Below the pieces are notes generated by a model. It was not told the DNA's origin. It made no database searches and saw only the letters and a list, made by a program, of their open reading frames with translations. From Halomonas sp. 7T (lineage in GTDB: Bacteria; Pseudomonadota; Gammaproteobacteria; Pseudomonadales; Halomonadaceae), in assembly GCF_025643255.1 (NCBI RefSeq), contig NZ_CP087112.1, positions 2,604,001 through 2,668,000 on the forward strand: a stretch of DNA of 64,000 nt, given 5' to 3'. Each line of letters starts with the position of its first letter. The stretch's first letter is position 1. The position numbers and the translations under genes are program-made. Below, piece after piece: positions 1 through 10,141 of the stretch.

Positions 1-1600
1 GTTTGGGGTACGGTCGCACATGATCTGAAGCTTAGAGGCTTTTCCTGGAAGCGTGGCATTGATGACTTCGACACCGTGGTGTCTTCGTCTCGTGTCTCGG
101 CCTTAAAGGGTCCCGGATTTACCTAAGACCCCAGCCTACTCACTTTCACCAGGACAACCAACGCCTGGCTCACCTAGCCTTCTCCGTCCCCCCATCGCAA
201 TCATGTCCGGTACGGGAATATTGACCCGTTTCCCATCGACTACGCCTTTCGGCCTCGCCTTAGGGGCCGACTCACTCTGCTCCGATTAGCGTCGAACAGA
301 AACCCTTGGTCTTCCGGCGAGGGAGTTTTTCACTCCCTTTATCGTTACTCATGTCAGCATTCGCACTCGTGATACCTCCAGCGAACTTCTCAATTCACCT
401 TCATCGGCTTACACGACGCTCCTCTACCGCGCATTCCTAAGAATGCACCCGTAGCTTCGGTACCTGGTTTAGCCCCGTTACATCTTCCGCGCAGGCCGAC
501 TCGACTAGTGAGCTATTACGCTTTCTTTAAAGGATGGCTGCTTCTAAGCCAACCTCCTAGCTGTCTGAGCCTTCCCACATCGTTTCCCACTTAACCAGGA
601 TTTGGGGACCTTAGCTGACGGTCTGGGTTGTTTCCCTTTTCACGACGGACGTTAGCACCCGCCGTGTGTCTCCCACGCTCGCACTCACCGGTATTCGGAG
701 TTTGCCTCGGGTTGGTAAGTCGGGATGACCCCCTAGCCGAAACAGTGCTCTACCCCCGGCGGTGATACGTGAGGCGCTACCTAAATAGCTTTCGAGGAGA
801 ACCAGCTATCTCCGAGCTTGATTAGCCTTTCACTCCGATCCACAAGTCATCCAAATCTTTTTCAACAGATCCTGGTTCGGGCCTCCAATTGATGTTACTC
901 AATCTTCACCCTGCTCATGGATAGATCGCTCGGTTTCGGGTCTATATCCAGCGACTGTGTCGCCCAGTTAAGACTCGGTTTCCCTACGGCTCCCCTAAAC
1001 GGTTAACCTCGCCACTGAATATAAGTCGCTGACCCATTATACAAAAGGTACGCAGTCACAGAACAAGTCTGCTCCTACTGCTTGTACGCACACGGTTTCA
1101 GGATCTATTTCACTCCCCTCTCCGGGGTTCTTTTCGCCTTTCCCTCACGGTACTGGTTCACTATCGGTCAGCCAGGAGTATTTAGCCTTGGAGGATGGTC
1201 CCCCCGTCTTCAGTCAAGGTTTCTCGTGCCCCGACCTACTCGATTTCACATGATCAGATTTTCGACTACGGGGCTATCACCCGCTACGGCCACGCTTCCC
1301 AGCGTGTTCGCCTAATCAGTCTCATGCTTAAGGGCTGGTCCCCGTTCGCTCGCCGCTACTAGGGGAATCTCGGTTGATTTCTTTTCCTCAGGGTACTTAG
1401 ATGTTTCAGTTCCCCTGGTTCGCCTCTTACGCCTATGTATTCAGCGCAAGATACTCAGCTTATGCTGAGTGGGTTTCCCCATTCAGAAATGCCCGGGTCA
1501 CAGGTTGTTTGCCACCTCGCCGAGCCTTATCGCAGGCTACCACGTCTTTCATCGCCTCTGGCTGCCTAGGCATCCACCGTGTGCGCTTCATTGCTTGACC
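1..1600 (-). rRNA. rrl: 23S ribosomal RNA, 5' part (cut by window start)
   Basis: The minus strand carries the start of 23S rRNA. The conserved 5' segment that reads GGTGGATGCCTAGGC lies near 1564-1580, and the mature 5' end should be close to 1600. About 1.6 kb of the roughly 2.9-kb gene is present; the rest lies beyond base 1. It is the large-subunit rRNA, co-transcribed with 16S rRNA and the two spacer tRNAs upstream. The exact 5' end is estimated from conservation with other gammaproteobacterial 23S genes. Protein-like open frames inside it are spurious. Confidence 0.97.
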
Positions 1601-1645
1601 CTATAACCCGAAGGAGTCTGGGATTCACAATGATAACGATTGCCG

Positions 1646-1705
1646 GATACGCTTGAGACGTATCACAAAACAATTTACGTATAAACACTTCTTAGAAGTG
1701 TTTAT
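1646..1705 (-). other. Two hairpins in the 16S-23S spacer, upstream of 23S
   Basis: A perfect 6-bp inverted repeat (GATACG at 1646-1651, CGTATC at 1659-1664) is followed by a perfect 11-bp inverted repeat (1681-1691 and 1695-1705) with a 3-nt loop. Both lie between tRNA-Ala and the 23S 5' end, so they are transcribed in the pre-rRNA. They may form part of the 23S processing region, but the classical RNase III stem pairs 5' and 3' flanks of 23S and the 3' flank is outside the window. Confidence 0.55.
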
Positions 1706-1721
1706 GTCAGCATGATATACA

Positions 1722-1733
1722 TTGTTAAAGAGC
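1722..1733 (-). promoter_or_regulatory. Spacer boxA antitermination element
   Basis: The minus strand reads GCTCTTTAACAA here, between tRNA-Ala and 23S. This is the boxA core bound by NusB/S10 in rRNA antitermination, and a second copy in the 16S-23S spacer is the usual arrangement in gammaproteobacterial rrn operons. Confidence 0.75.
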
Positions 1734-1854
1734 AGCTGTTCAATGAACAGTGATAAAGCAGTGCGTTAAAACACAGTGACTTATCAGTGGTCACAAAACA
1801 TTCACAAACGGTCGTTAAGGTACTATAAAACGATACATATAAAACAGTACGTAA

Positions 1855-1930
1855 TGGTGGAGCCAAGCGGGATCGAACCGCTGACCTCCTGCGTGCAAGG
1901 CAGGCGCTCTCCCAGCTGAGCTATGGCCCC
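1855..1930 (-). tRNA. tRNA-Ala (anticodon TGC)
   Basis: A 76-nt cloverleaf on the minus strand begins GGGGCCATAGCTCAGC, has TGC in the anticodon loop and the T-arm GGTTCGATCC, and ends in an encoded CCA. It is the second of the two spacer tRNAs between 16S and 23S, the standard Ile-Ala pair. Confidence 0.97.
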
Positions 1931-2041
1931 ATCGTTTTTGCTGACCTTACCTCTTGCCATTAATTTCTGTGAGACAAGGTAAAATGCAATGACGTATAGC
2001 CTGCTATACGAGGAGCATTTTAACGTAGTATCGCAGGAATT

Positions 2042-2118
<77 letters not shown>

Positions 2119-2204
2119 AAGAGGGGATCGTGCTTAAACCGTTTGCTCTACTATCTGATCAGGTAATTCATTGTGAGCGCTTACCGCGAGGATGATGCAT
2201 CGTT

Positions 2205-3737
<1,533 letters not shown>

Positions 3738-3907
3738 AAAATCATTGTGATGCTTACCTGTCACTCGAAAGCAACAGAAGCGCATCAAACTTGGCTCAAG
3801 GTTCAAACGAATTCAAAAGATGTGAACATCTTTCTTGTGCGCCTGCCTTGATATTTGGTGATTTATCACCCTCATCGGCAAGCGCCCACATGAATTACCT
3901 GATCAAA

Positions 3908-3920
3908 TTGTTAAAGAGCT
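3908..3920 (-). promoter_or_regulatory. Leader boxA antitermination element of the rrn operon
   Basis: The minus strand reads AGCTCTTTAACAA, a boxA-type NusB/S10 recognition sequence, in the leader between promoter P2 and 16S. It matches the spacer copy at 1722-1733, as expected for an rRNA antitermination system. Confidence 0.78.
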
Positions 3921-3975
3921 GTTTCGCTGTGCTGGCTCGATGACCTGAACCGTGTTGCCTCAGCGAGGAAGGCGT

Positions 3976-4003
3976 ATTCTACGCATTTCCTGGTGATTGT
4001 CAA
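3976..4003 (-). promoter_or_regulatory. rrn promoter P2 (proximal)
   Basis: A perfect -35 TTGACA (3998-4003) and a -10 TAGAAT (3976-3981) are separated by 16 bp on the minus strand. The -10 is followed by a GC-rich discriminator beginning ACGCC, typical of stringently controlled rRNA promoters. The 16S gene starts about 240 bp downstream. Confidence 0.85.
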
Positions 4004-4073
4004 CCGCTGTTTTCAGTGACTGAATTCAGCGAACGAGGCGAGCCAAACAACTGCTCTAACCTACTGACAAACC

Positions 4074-4089
4074 GAAGGTTTTCACCTTC
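4074..4089 (-). other. Small hairpin between rrn P1 and P2
   Basis: GAAGGT (4074-4079) and ACCTTC (4084-4089) form a perfect 6-bp stem with a 4-nt loop; the minus-strand RNA loop is GAAA, a stable tetraloop. It sits in the transcript started at P1 and upstream of P2. There is no U-tract, so I do not call it a terminator. Confidence 0.5.
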
Positions 4090-4132
4090 ATGCACCGCTG
4101 GTAACGCTTGGCGTCCCCGGCAGCGGATGCGT

Positions 4133-4161
4133 ACTTTACGGATTCGCGGCCGGGTTGGCAA
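4133..4161 (-). promoter_or_regulatory. rrn promoter P1 (distal)
   Basis: On the minus strand TTGCCA (4156-4161) and TAAAGT (4133-4138) are separated by exactly 17 bp. The following ACGCATCC resembles the discriminator of P2, which supports a tandem rrn promoter pair. The -35 box begins only 29 bp after the pssA stop codon. Confidence 0.7.
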
Positions 4162-4189
4162 GGGCTAATGTGAAAAAGTTTTAAAAGGT

Positions 4190-5086
4190 TCAGGGCTTAG
4201 GTTTTGCCTTACGCATAACGGCGAGTACCGGTCCGGAACATACATAAGCTGCAAACAGCAGCAGCAGCATCACTGAAGGCTCTACTGAAATCATTACGAA
4301 CCCTAAGACAACCGCCAGCAAAACCACAAAAGGTACGGGTTTCTTGAAGTCCAGATCCTTGAAACTGTAGTAACGGATATTGCTTACCATCAAAATACCG
4401 GCAGCTCCTACTACGACTAGCATTAGCAGCTTAAAGCCGAACGCATCGGCATCAAAACTATGAAAGGTCCAAACACTGGCAGCGACTAAGGCAGCCGCGG
4501 AGGGGCTTGGCAAACCAATGAACCATTTTTTATCAGCACTGCCGATTTGTACATTGAAACGCGCTAGGCGCAATGCCGCGCAGGCAACGTAAAGAAACGC
4601 CACAACCCAGCCTGTTTTGCCGATATCTTGCAAAATCCAAGTGAAAGCGACCAGCGCAGGGGCCATCCCAAACGAGATCATGTCCGCAAGGCTGTCGTAC
4701 TCCGCGCCAAATTCGCTTTGCGTATTGGTCATGCGCGCAACACGCCCATCTAGGCCGTCCAGCACCATGGCAATGAAAATAGCCACTGCGGCTGACGTGA
4801 ACTCACCGTTTATCCCGGCTACCACGGCAAAAAAGCCAGAAAAGAGTGCGGAAGTCGTGAACAGATTAGGTAATAGATAGATCCCCTTACGGCGAATCTT
4901 CTTGCCATCTTCGACGGCCTCCTCAACAACCTCGGTTTCACGCAAAAATGCGGCAGCGAGATCTTCATTGCCGACAACATCGTCTTTTGACGATGTTTGC
5001 TGAGAGGACTCACCGCTGGCCGACGTTTCGGAAAGCTGCGTATTTTCGTGCTCTTGGTCGCGAGCATCCTGGGTCATAAGTGTCAT
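4190..5086 (-). CDS. pssA: CDP-diacylglycerol--serine O-phosphatidyltransferase
   Basis: Integral membrane enzyme that makes phosphatidylserine from CDP-diacylglycerol and L-serine, the first committed step to phosphatidylethanolamine. The 298-aa protein has an acidic, Ser/Gln-rich N-terminal stretch (residues 1-65), then hydrophobic segments and the CDP-alcohol phosphotransferase signature: D110, D113, G114, A117, R118, G127, D131 and D135 in the canonical D..DG..AR........G...D...D spacing. Further membrane segments follow. It lies directly downstream of ilvC, an order also known from pseudomonads, but a terminator (5174-5203) separates them. No terminator is visible before the rrn promoters that start 29 bp after its stop. 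The start is the first ATG of the frame; no strong ribosome binding site decides it, and the start at residue 4 is possible. Confidence 0.93.
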   Translation of the reverse strand: MTLMTQDARDQEHENTQLSETSASGESSQQTSSKDDVVGNEDLAAAFLRETEVVEEAVEDGKKIRRKGIYLLPNLFTTSALFSGFFAVVAGINGEFTSAAVAIFIAMVLDGLDGRVARMTNTQSEFGAEYDSLADMISFGMAPALVAFTWILQDIGKTGWVVAFLYVACAALRLARFNVQIGSADKKWFIGLPSPSAAALVAASVWTFHSFDADAFGFKLLMLVVVGAAGILMVSNIRYYSFKDLDFKKPVPFVVLLAVVLGFVMISVEPSVMLLLLFAAYVCSGPVLAVMRKAKPKP

Positions 5087-5173
5087 CCATTTGAAGTGAA
5101 GTCACATAAACAGTGATCTCTTCTCATTCTACACGGTGACGCCCAGGCAGCCAGCCAATTGCCATGGACGACG

Positions 5174-5203
5174 AAAAACGCCCCGAGGTAGAACCTCAGG
5201 GCG
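5174..5203 (-). terminator. Rho-independent terminator after ilvC
   Basis: The minus strand reads a 10-12 bp GC-rich stem (CGCCCTGAGGT with ACCTCGGGGCG) followed by TTTTT, 20 bp after the ilvC stop codon. Confidence 0.85.
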
Positions 5204-5223
5204 TTAGCAGCTCAGTGAACCGA

Positions 5224-6273
<1,050 letters not shown>

Positions 6274-6378
6274 TTATAGCGTATAGGTCAGCGTTGATGG
6301 CCACCCGTGCCGTCTTTTGCAGCACTGGGATTCGGCATTGAGGTAACTCTACGACAGCGCGCCTGTTGCGTAAAACGC

Positions 6379-6412
6379 TATGTTTGCAACATACTATTTC
6401 ATATTATGAAAT
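6379..6412. promoter_or_regulatory. Tandem palindromes in the ilvC/ilvY gap, likely IlvY operators
   Basis: Two adjacent inverted repeats are present: TATGTT-TGC-AACATA (6379-6393) and the perfect 17-bp palindrome ATTTCATATTATGAAAT (6396-6412), with centres 18 bp apart. Tandem operators between ilvY and ilvC are established in Escherichia coli, where IlvY with its inducer activates ilvC and represses itself. A plausible ilvY promoter (TTGCGT at 6366, CATACT at 6390, spacer 18) overlaps them. Assignment to IlvY is inference from position. Confidence 0.6.
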
Positions 6413-6434
6413 TACGACCGACTTGAAGGTTACT

Positions 6435-7322
6435 ATGGACTTCCGCCTACTTAAACACGTGGTCACCCTGTCCGAGACGCTACATTTTGGCCGCGCTAGC
6501 GAGCTTTGCCATATCAGCCCTTCGACGCTTAGCCGCTCTATTCAGCAGGTGGAAACTGAGCTAGGCACTCGCCTGTTTGAGCGGGACAACCGGCATGTGA
6601 CGCTCACTTCTCAAGGCAGTACGTTCCAACACTACGCCAGAGAGACGCTAGAGCAGTGGGAAACGCAAAAGCGCACACTGGCAGCCACCACGGCGCAGCT
6701 GAGCGGCGACATCAGCATTTACTGCTCGGTGACAGCCAGCTACAGCTTTTTGTATGAATTATTAAGCGATGTACGCACACGCCATCCCGGCATTGAACTC
6801 AAACTGCATACCGGCGACCCCGCTGACGCCATGTCACGGGTACTAGAAGGCGCAGACGATATGGCGATTACCCCTCGCCCGCGCATTCCGCCTAGCGCAT
6901 TGGCTTTCAAGTCGCTGACCCGCTCACCGCTGCTGTTTATTGCCCCCACTGCCCCTCATCCGTGGCTCCCGCCTCAACCCGAAAGCTCGACCGCCGCGCA
7001 GTGGCAGCACGTGCCGATGATTTTGTCGGAAGCGGGGCTTTCCAGAGAGTTCGCTAATACGTGGTTCAAAGCGATGGGCATTTCACCGCGCATTTATGCC
7101 CAGGTAGCAGGACACGAAGCGATCGTGAGCATGGTTGGACTGGGGTTTGGCGTAGGGGTAGTTCCGAAGATAGTGCTAGATAACAGCCCGCTGGCCGAAC
7201 GCGTGCAAGTGCTCAGTGTAAAGCCCGAGTTACCCCACTACGATGTAGGGCTTTGCGTACTCAATCGGCGGTTAAAAAACCCGATCATTGATGCTTTTTG
7301 GGCAGCGGTAAACGCGCGTTAA
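6435..7322 (+). CDS. ilvY: LysR-type regulator IlvY
   Basis: LysR-family transcription factor expected to activate ilvC in response to acetolactate/acetohydroxybutyrate and to repress its own gene. The 295-aa protein has an N-terminal winged helix-turn-helix (residues 1-60, with LSRSIQQVETELGTRLFER) and a periplasmic-binding-like effector domain (about 90-290). The frame is open upstream to a TTG at 6366, but the ATG at 6435 is preferred: GAAGG lies just upstream, and the product then begins at MDFRLL, where LysR proteins normally start. The family length is about 297 aa. Divergent placement next to ilvC is the main basis for naming it IlvY. Confidence 0.88.
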   Translation: MDFRLLKHVVTLSETLHFGRASELCHISPSTLSRSIQQVETELGTRLFERDNRHVTLTSQGSTFQHYARETLEQWETQKRTLAATTAQLSGDISIYCSVTASYSFLYELLSDVRTRHPGIELKLHTGDPADAMSRVLEGADDMAITPRPRIPPSALAFKSLTRSPLLFIAPTAPHPWLPPQPESSTAAQWQHVPMILSEAGLSREFANTWFKAMGISPRIYAQVAGHEAIVSMVGLGFGVGVVPKIVLDNSPLAERVQVLSVKPELPHYDVGLCVLNRRLKNPIIDAFWAAVNAR

Positions 7323-7349
7323 CGCGCTTGATGGCAGGGCATTACGCAT

Positions 7350-7377
7350 AAAAAAGCCGCCCGACAAAGGGCGGCTT
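7350..7377 (-). terminator. Rho-independent terminator after ilvIH
   Basis: An 8-bp GC-rich stem (AGCCGCCC with GGGCGGCT) is followed on the minus strand by TTTTT. It sits between the converging ends of ilvH and ilvY. The U-tract is present only in the minus orientation, so it mainly serves ilvH. Confidence 0.85.
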
Positions 7378-7417
7378 CTCACTGGTACAACGGACAACGA
7401 CAGCGGCAAAGCGCGGC

Positions 7418-7909
7418 TTACAGCGACAGCACTTTATCGCCCCGGGCAATACCAGAGACCCCGGTACGCGCCACTTCCAGAATGCCTACCGGCGCCATGG
7501 CCTGCAGGAAAGCATCCAGCTTGCCCGCATCGCCGGTAATTTGCACCGTGTAGAGACTTGGCGTGACATCGACAATCTGCGCACGGAAGATATCCACCGT
7601 GCGCTTCACTTCATCGCGGGCAGCGCCTAACGCTTTTACCTTCACCAACATCAGCTCGCGCTCAATGTGGTTACCTTCGGTGAGATCCACCAGTTTGACC
7701 ACATCGATCAGCTTATTAAGATGTTTAGTGATCTGCTCGATCACTCGATCATCGCCAATGGTAGTGACCGTTAAGCGAGACAGCGACGGATCTTCCGTCG
7801 GTGCCACGTTCAACGTTTCGATGTTGAAGTTACGCTGGGAGAACAGCCCGACCACACGTGACAGCGCACCCGGTTCGTTTTCCATCAGAATCGAGATGAT
7901 ATGACGCAT
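7418..7909 (-). CDS. ilvH: Acetolactate synthase, small regulatory subunit
   Basis: Regulatory subunit of acetohydroxyacid synthase III-type enzyme. It activates the IlvI catalytic subunit and confers valine feedback inhibition. The 163-aa length is typical. An N-terminal ACT domain (residues 2-77, beginning RHIISILMENEPGALSRVVGLF) is followed by the C-terminal ACT-like domain. Its ATG overlaps the ilvI stop codon by one base (TGATG), which indicates translational coupling in an ilvIH operon ending at the terminator 7350-7377. Confidence 0.96.
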   Translation of the reverse strand: MRHIISILMENEPGALSRVVGLFSQRNFNIETLNVAPTEDPSLSRLTVTTIGDDRVIEQITKHLNKLIDVVKLVDLTEGNHIERELMLVKVKALGAARDEVKRTVDIFRAQIVDVTPSLYTVQITGDAGKLDAFLQAMAPVGILEVARTGVSGIARGDKVLSL

Positions 7910-9633
7910 CAGGTACGCTCCGTTTTAGACAGCAGCATGTCACGCATAGCACCTAACGGCACCTGCATCGGATAGACGTGCTCAAAGGGATCAACCTTCA
8001 CATCCAGGAATACCAGCTCATGCTTGTTGGCAAAGGCGCGCTCTAGCGCCGGCTCCAACTCATCCAGAGTATTCACGGTGATCGCGGTAAATCCGTAAGC
8101 CTCAATGAGCATATGGAAATCCGGCAGCGACTCCATGTAGGAGTGCGCATGGCGGGATTTATAGTTCAAATCCTGCCACTGCCGCACCATACCCAACGAT
8201 GCGTTGTTGAGATTTACAATCTTGACGCCTATGCCGTACTGCTTACAGGTCGAGAGCTCCTGCATCATCATCTGGAAGCTGCCTTCACCGGTCACACACA
8301 CGACGTCGTCATCCGGGAAGTTCTGCTTGATGCCCATGGCGGCCGGGAAACCAAAGCCCATGGTACCTAGCCCGCCAGAGGTAATCAGGCGGTTCGGCTT
8401 ATCGAACTTGTAGTACTGCGCCGCAAACATCTGATGCTGACCAACATCCGTAGTGACGTACGCTTCGCCTCGGGTGACACGACATAGCGCTTCGATGACT
8501 TCTTGCGGTTTCAGCACCTCGCCCTGCTTGGAAGGCTCGTAGAGCTTCCCTTCGCGCTCGGCGCGCCAGCCATCGATCTTTTGCCACCACTCGCTCAGCG
8601 CTTCTGGCTGCGCAATTGATTGGCCTTGGACCAGGCTGATCATTTCATTAATGACGCTAGAGGCTGGCCCAACAATAGGCACATCAGCCCGCACAGTTTT
8701 AGAGACTGAGCTTGGGTCCACATCCACGTGAATAATTTTTGCCGTGGGGCAGAATTTCGACGTGTTGTTGGTCACTCGGTCATCAAAACGCGCGCCAATG
8801 GCGATAATTAAATCTGCATGGTGCATGGCCATATTGGATTCATACGAGCCGTGCATCCCTAACCAACCCAGGCACTGCCGATCACTTTGCGGGTAGGCAC
8901 CAATGCCCATCAGCGTTGTAGTAATGGGGAAGCCGAGCTGTTTGACCAGATCGGTCAGCCCTTCACTCGCCTTGCCCAACACCACGCCGCCGCCGGTATA
9001 GAATACTGGGCGCTTGGCTTTCAGCATCAGCTCAACGGCTTTTTTGATTTGGCCGGTGTGTCCCCGAGTCACCGGGTTGTAGGAGCGCATCTTGACCTTT
9101 TTCGGGTAGACGTACTCATAACGCTCGGTGGGCGCGGTCATGTCCTTAGGTATATCGACGACCACGGGGCCAGGACGACCGGTAGCGGCCAGATAGTAGG
9201 CCTTTTTAAGCACTTCTGGAATTTCAGACGGATGCCGTATTGAGAAGCTGTGCTTCACAATCGGACGCGTCACACCGACAATATCGGTCTCCTGGAAGGC
9301 GTCGTCGCCAATTAGGTGGCTCATTACTTGGCCGCATAGCACCACCAATGGAATCGAATCCATGTAGGCGGTTGCAATGCCGGTGACCGCATTAGTAGCA
9401 CCAGGACCAGAGGTCACCAGCACGGTTCCAGGCTTGCCGGAAGCGCGGGCGTAACCGTCAGCCGCGTGGGTTGCTGCCTGTTCGTGACGCACAAGAATGT
9501 GCTTCACCTTGTCTTGACGGAACAGCGCATCGTAAATGTGCAGCGCCGCGCCGCCAGGATAACCATAAATGTACTCTACGCCCTCATCTTGTAAGAAGCG
9601 GGCGATCATATCTGCGCCGGAAAGCAGTTCCAC
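7909..9633 (-). CDS. ilvI: Acetolactate synthase, large catalytic subunit
   Basis: Thiamine diphosphate- and FAD-dependent enzyme that condenses two pyruvates, or pyruvate and 2-oxobutyrate, in the first common step of branched-chain amino acid synthesis. The 574-aa protein has the TPP N-terminal domain with the catalytic Glu in RHEQAATHAADGYARA (about residues 49-64), the central FAD/TPP domain, and a C-terminal TPP domain with VTGEGSFQMMMQEL and the NNASLGMVRQW cofactor region. Translation starts at a GTG; GGGGAG lies 7-8 bases upstream, which supports this start. The gene is preceded by a leader of about 325 nt rich in hairpins, so expression may be controlled by attenuation. Confidence 0.96.
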   Translation of the reverse strand: MELLSGADMIARFLQDEGVEYIYGYPGGAALHIYDALFRQDKVKHILVRHEQAATHAADGYARASGKPGTVLVTSGPGATNAVTGIATAYMDSIPLVVLCGQVMSHLIGDDAFQETDIVGVTRPIVKHSFSIRHPSEIPEVLKKAYYLAATGRPGPVVVDIPKDMTAPTERYEYVYPKKVKMRSYNPVTRGHTGQIKKAVELMLKAKRPVFYTGGGVVLGKASEGLTDLVKQLGFPITTTLMGIGAYPQSDRQCLGWLGMHGSYESNMAMHHADLIIAIGARFDDRVTNNTSKFCPTAKIIHVDVDPSSVSKTVRADVPIVGPASSVINEMISLVQGQSIAQPEALSEWWQKIDGWRAEREGKLYEPSKQGEVLKPQEVIEALCRVTRGEAYVTTDVGQHQMFAAQYYKFDKPNRLITSGGLGTMGFGFPAAMGIKQNFPDDDVVCVTGEGSFQMMMQELSTCKQYGIGVKIVNLNNASLGMVRQWQDLNYKSRHAHSYMESLPDFHMLIEAYGFTAITVNTLDELEPALERAFANKHELVFLDVKVDPFEHVYPMQVPLGAMRDMLLSKTERT

Positions 9634-9643
9634 TGTATTTCTC

Positions 9644-9960
9644 CCCTAGAGGTCTCGAGTGCGATCGCAGGACATCCTGCGGTGTCGAGTGCGGCGGTAT
9701 GCCGCTGCCGGCCCAAGCCGGCACCTGATGCCAAACCCTGGCATATGGCCCGGTTAGGGCCTGCACTCTCATCGGAAGCACTCATTTATTGCGATATAAA
9801 TCAGTGGCTCCCTCACACGGCGGTTTGCCGTGTCGGGGCGTTGGCCAGGTTGGGCGGTTAGCCCAAGCCCGGAAGTCCTTCGGCGGGTAAAGGCCGTTGC
9901 CTACCCTTCGCGCGGGGATTAGGGGTTGCCCGTTGGTTCCGCGCCCGCAAATCAGGAACC
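9644..9960 (-). promoter_or_regulatory. Hairpin-rich 5' leader of ilvIH
   Basis: This gene-free stretch contains at least nine short inverted repeats: 9666-9681, 9691-9705, 9707-9722, 9728-9744, 9747-9761, 9815-9833, 9850-9866, 9885-9906 and 9935-9960. Stems are 5-8 bp and GC-rich. Four share a five-base loop that reads AAACC, TAACC, TAACC and ATACC on the transcribed strand, closed by the same C-G orientation. A near-perfect 13-bp direct repeat (9652-9664 and 9683-9695) lies near the gene. It could be an attenuator, a protein-binding leader or a clustered palindromic repeat. I see no leader peptide rich in Ile/Leu/Val codons. Confidence 0.65.
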
Positions 9961-9964
9961 CACA

Positions 9965-9993
9965 AGATTCCATTAGCGCCCTCGGCCTGTCAA
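9965..9993 (-). promoter_or_regulatory. Candidate ilvIH promoter
   Basis: A perfect -35 TTGACA (9988-9993) is followed after 17 bp by GAATCT (9965-9970) on the minus strand. It lies 44 bp downstream of the clpB terminator, and would start a leader of about 325 nt. The -10 box is weak, so the exact start is uncertain. Confidence 0.5.
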
Positions 9994-10036
9994 CCTCCGA
10001 TCAAGACAAACGCAACAAACGTTGCAGGAAGCCATT

Positions 10037-10067
10037 AAAAAAGCCCCGCTAGCCGAGCTAACGGGGC
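10037..10067 (-). terminator. Rho-independent terminator after clpB
   Basis: A stem GCCCCG...CGGGGC, extended by TAGC/GCTA across one mismatch, is followed on the minus strand by TTTTTT. It lies 75 bp after the clpB stop codon. Confidence 0.85.
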
Positions 10068-10141
10068 TTTTGCCCTATTCAATTGCACAGCATACCGCTT
10101 GCGCTCACGCACTAAATTACCACTAGGTTACCAAGCTTGGA

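Noticed and set aside
9782..9973. 63-aa frame in the ilvI leader as a leader peptide
   Set aside because: It lacks Ile/Leu/Val clusters, has no clear ribosome binding site, and its sequence follows the hairpins.
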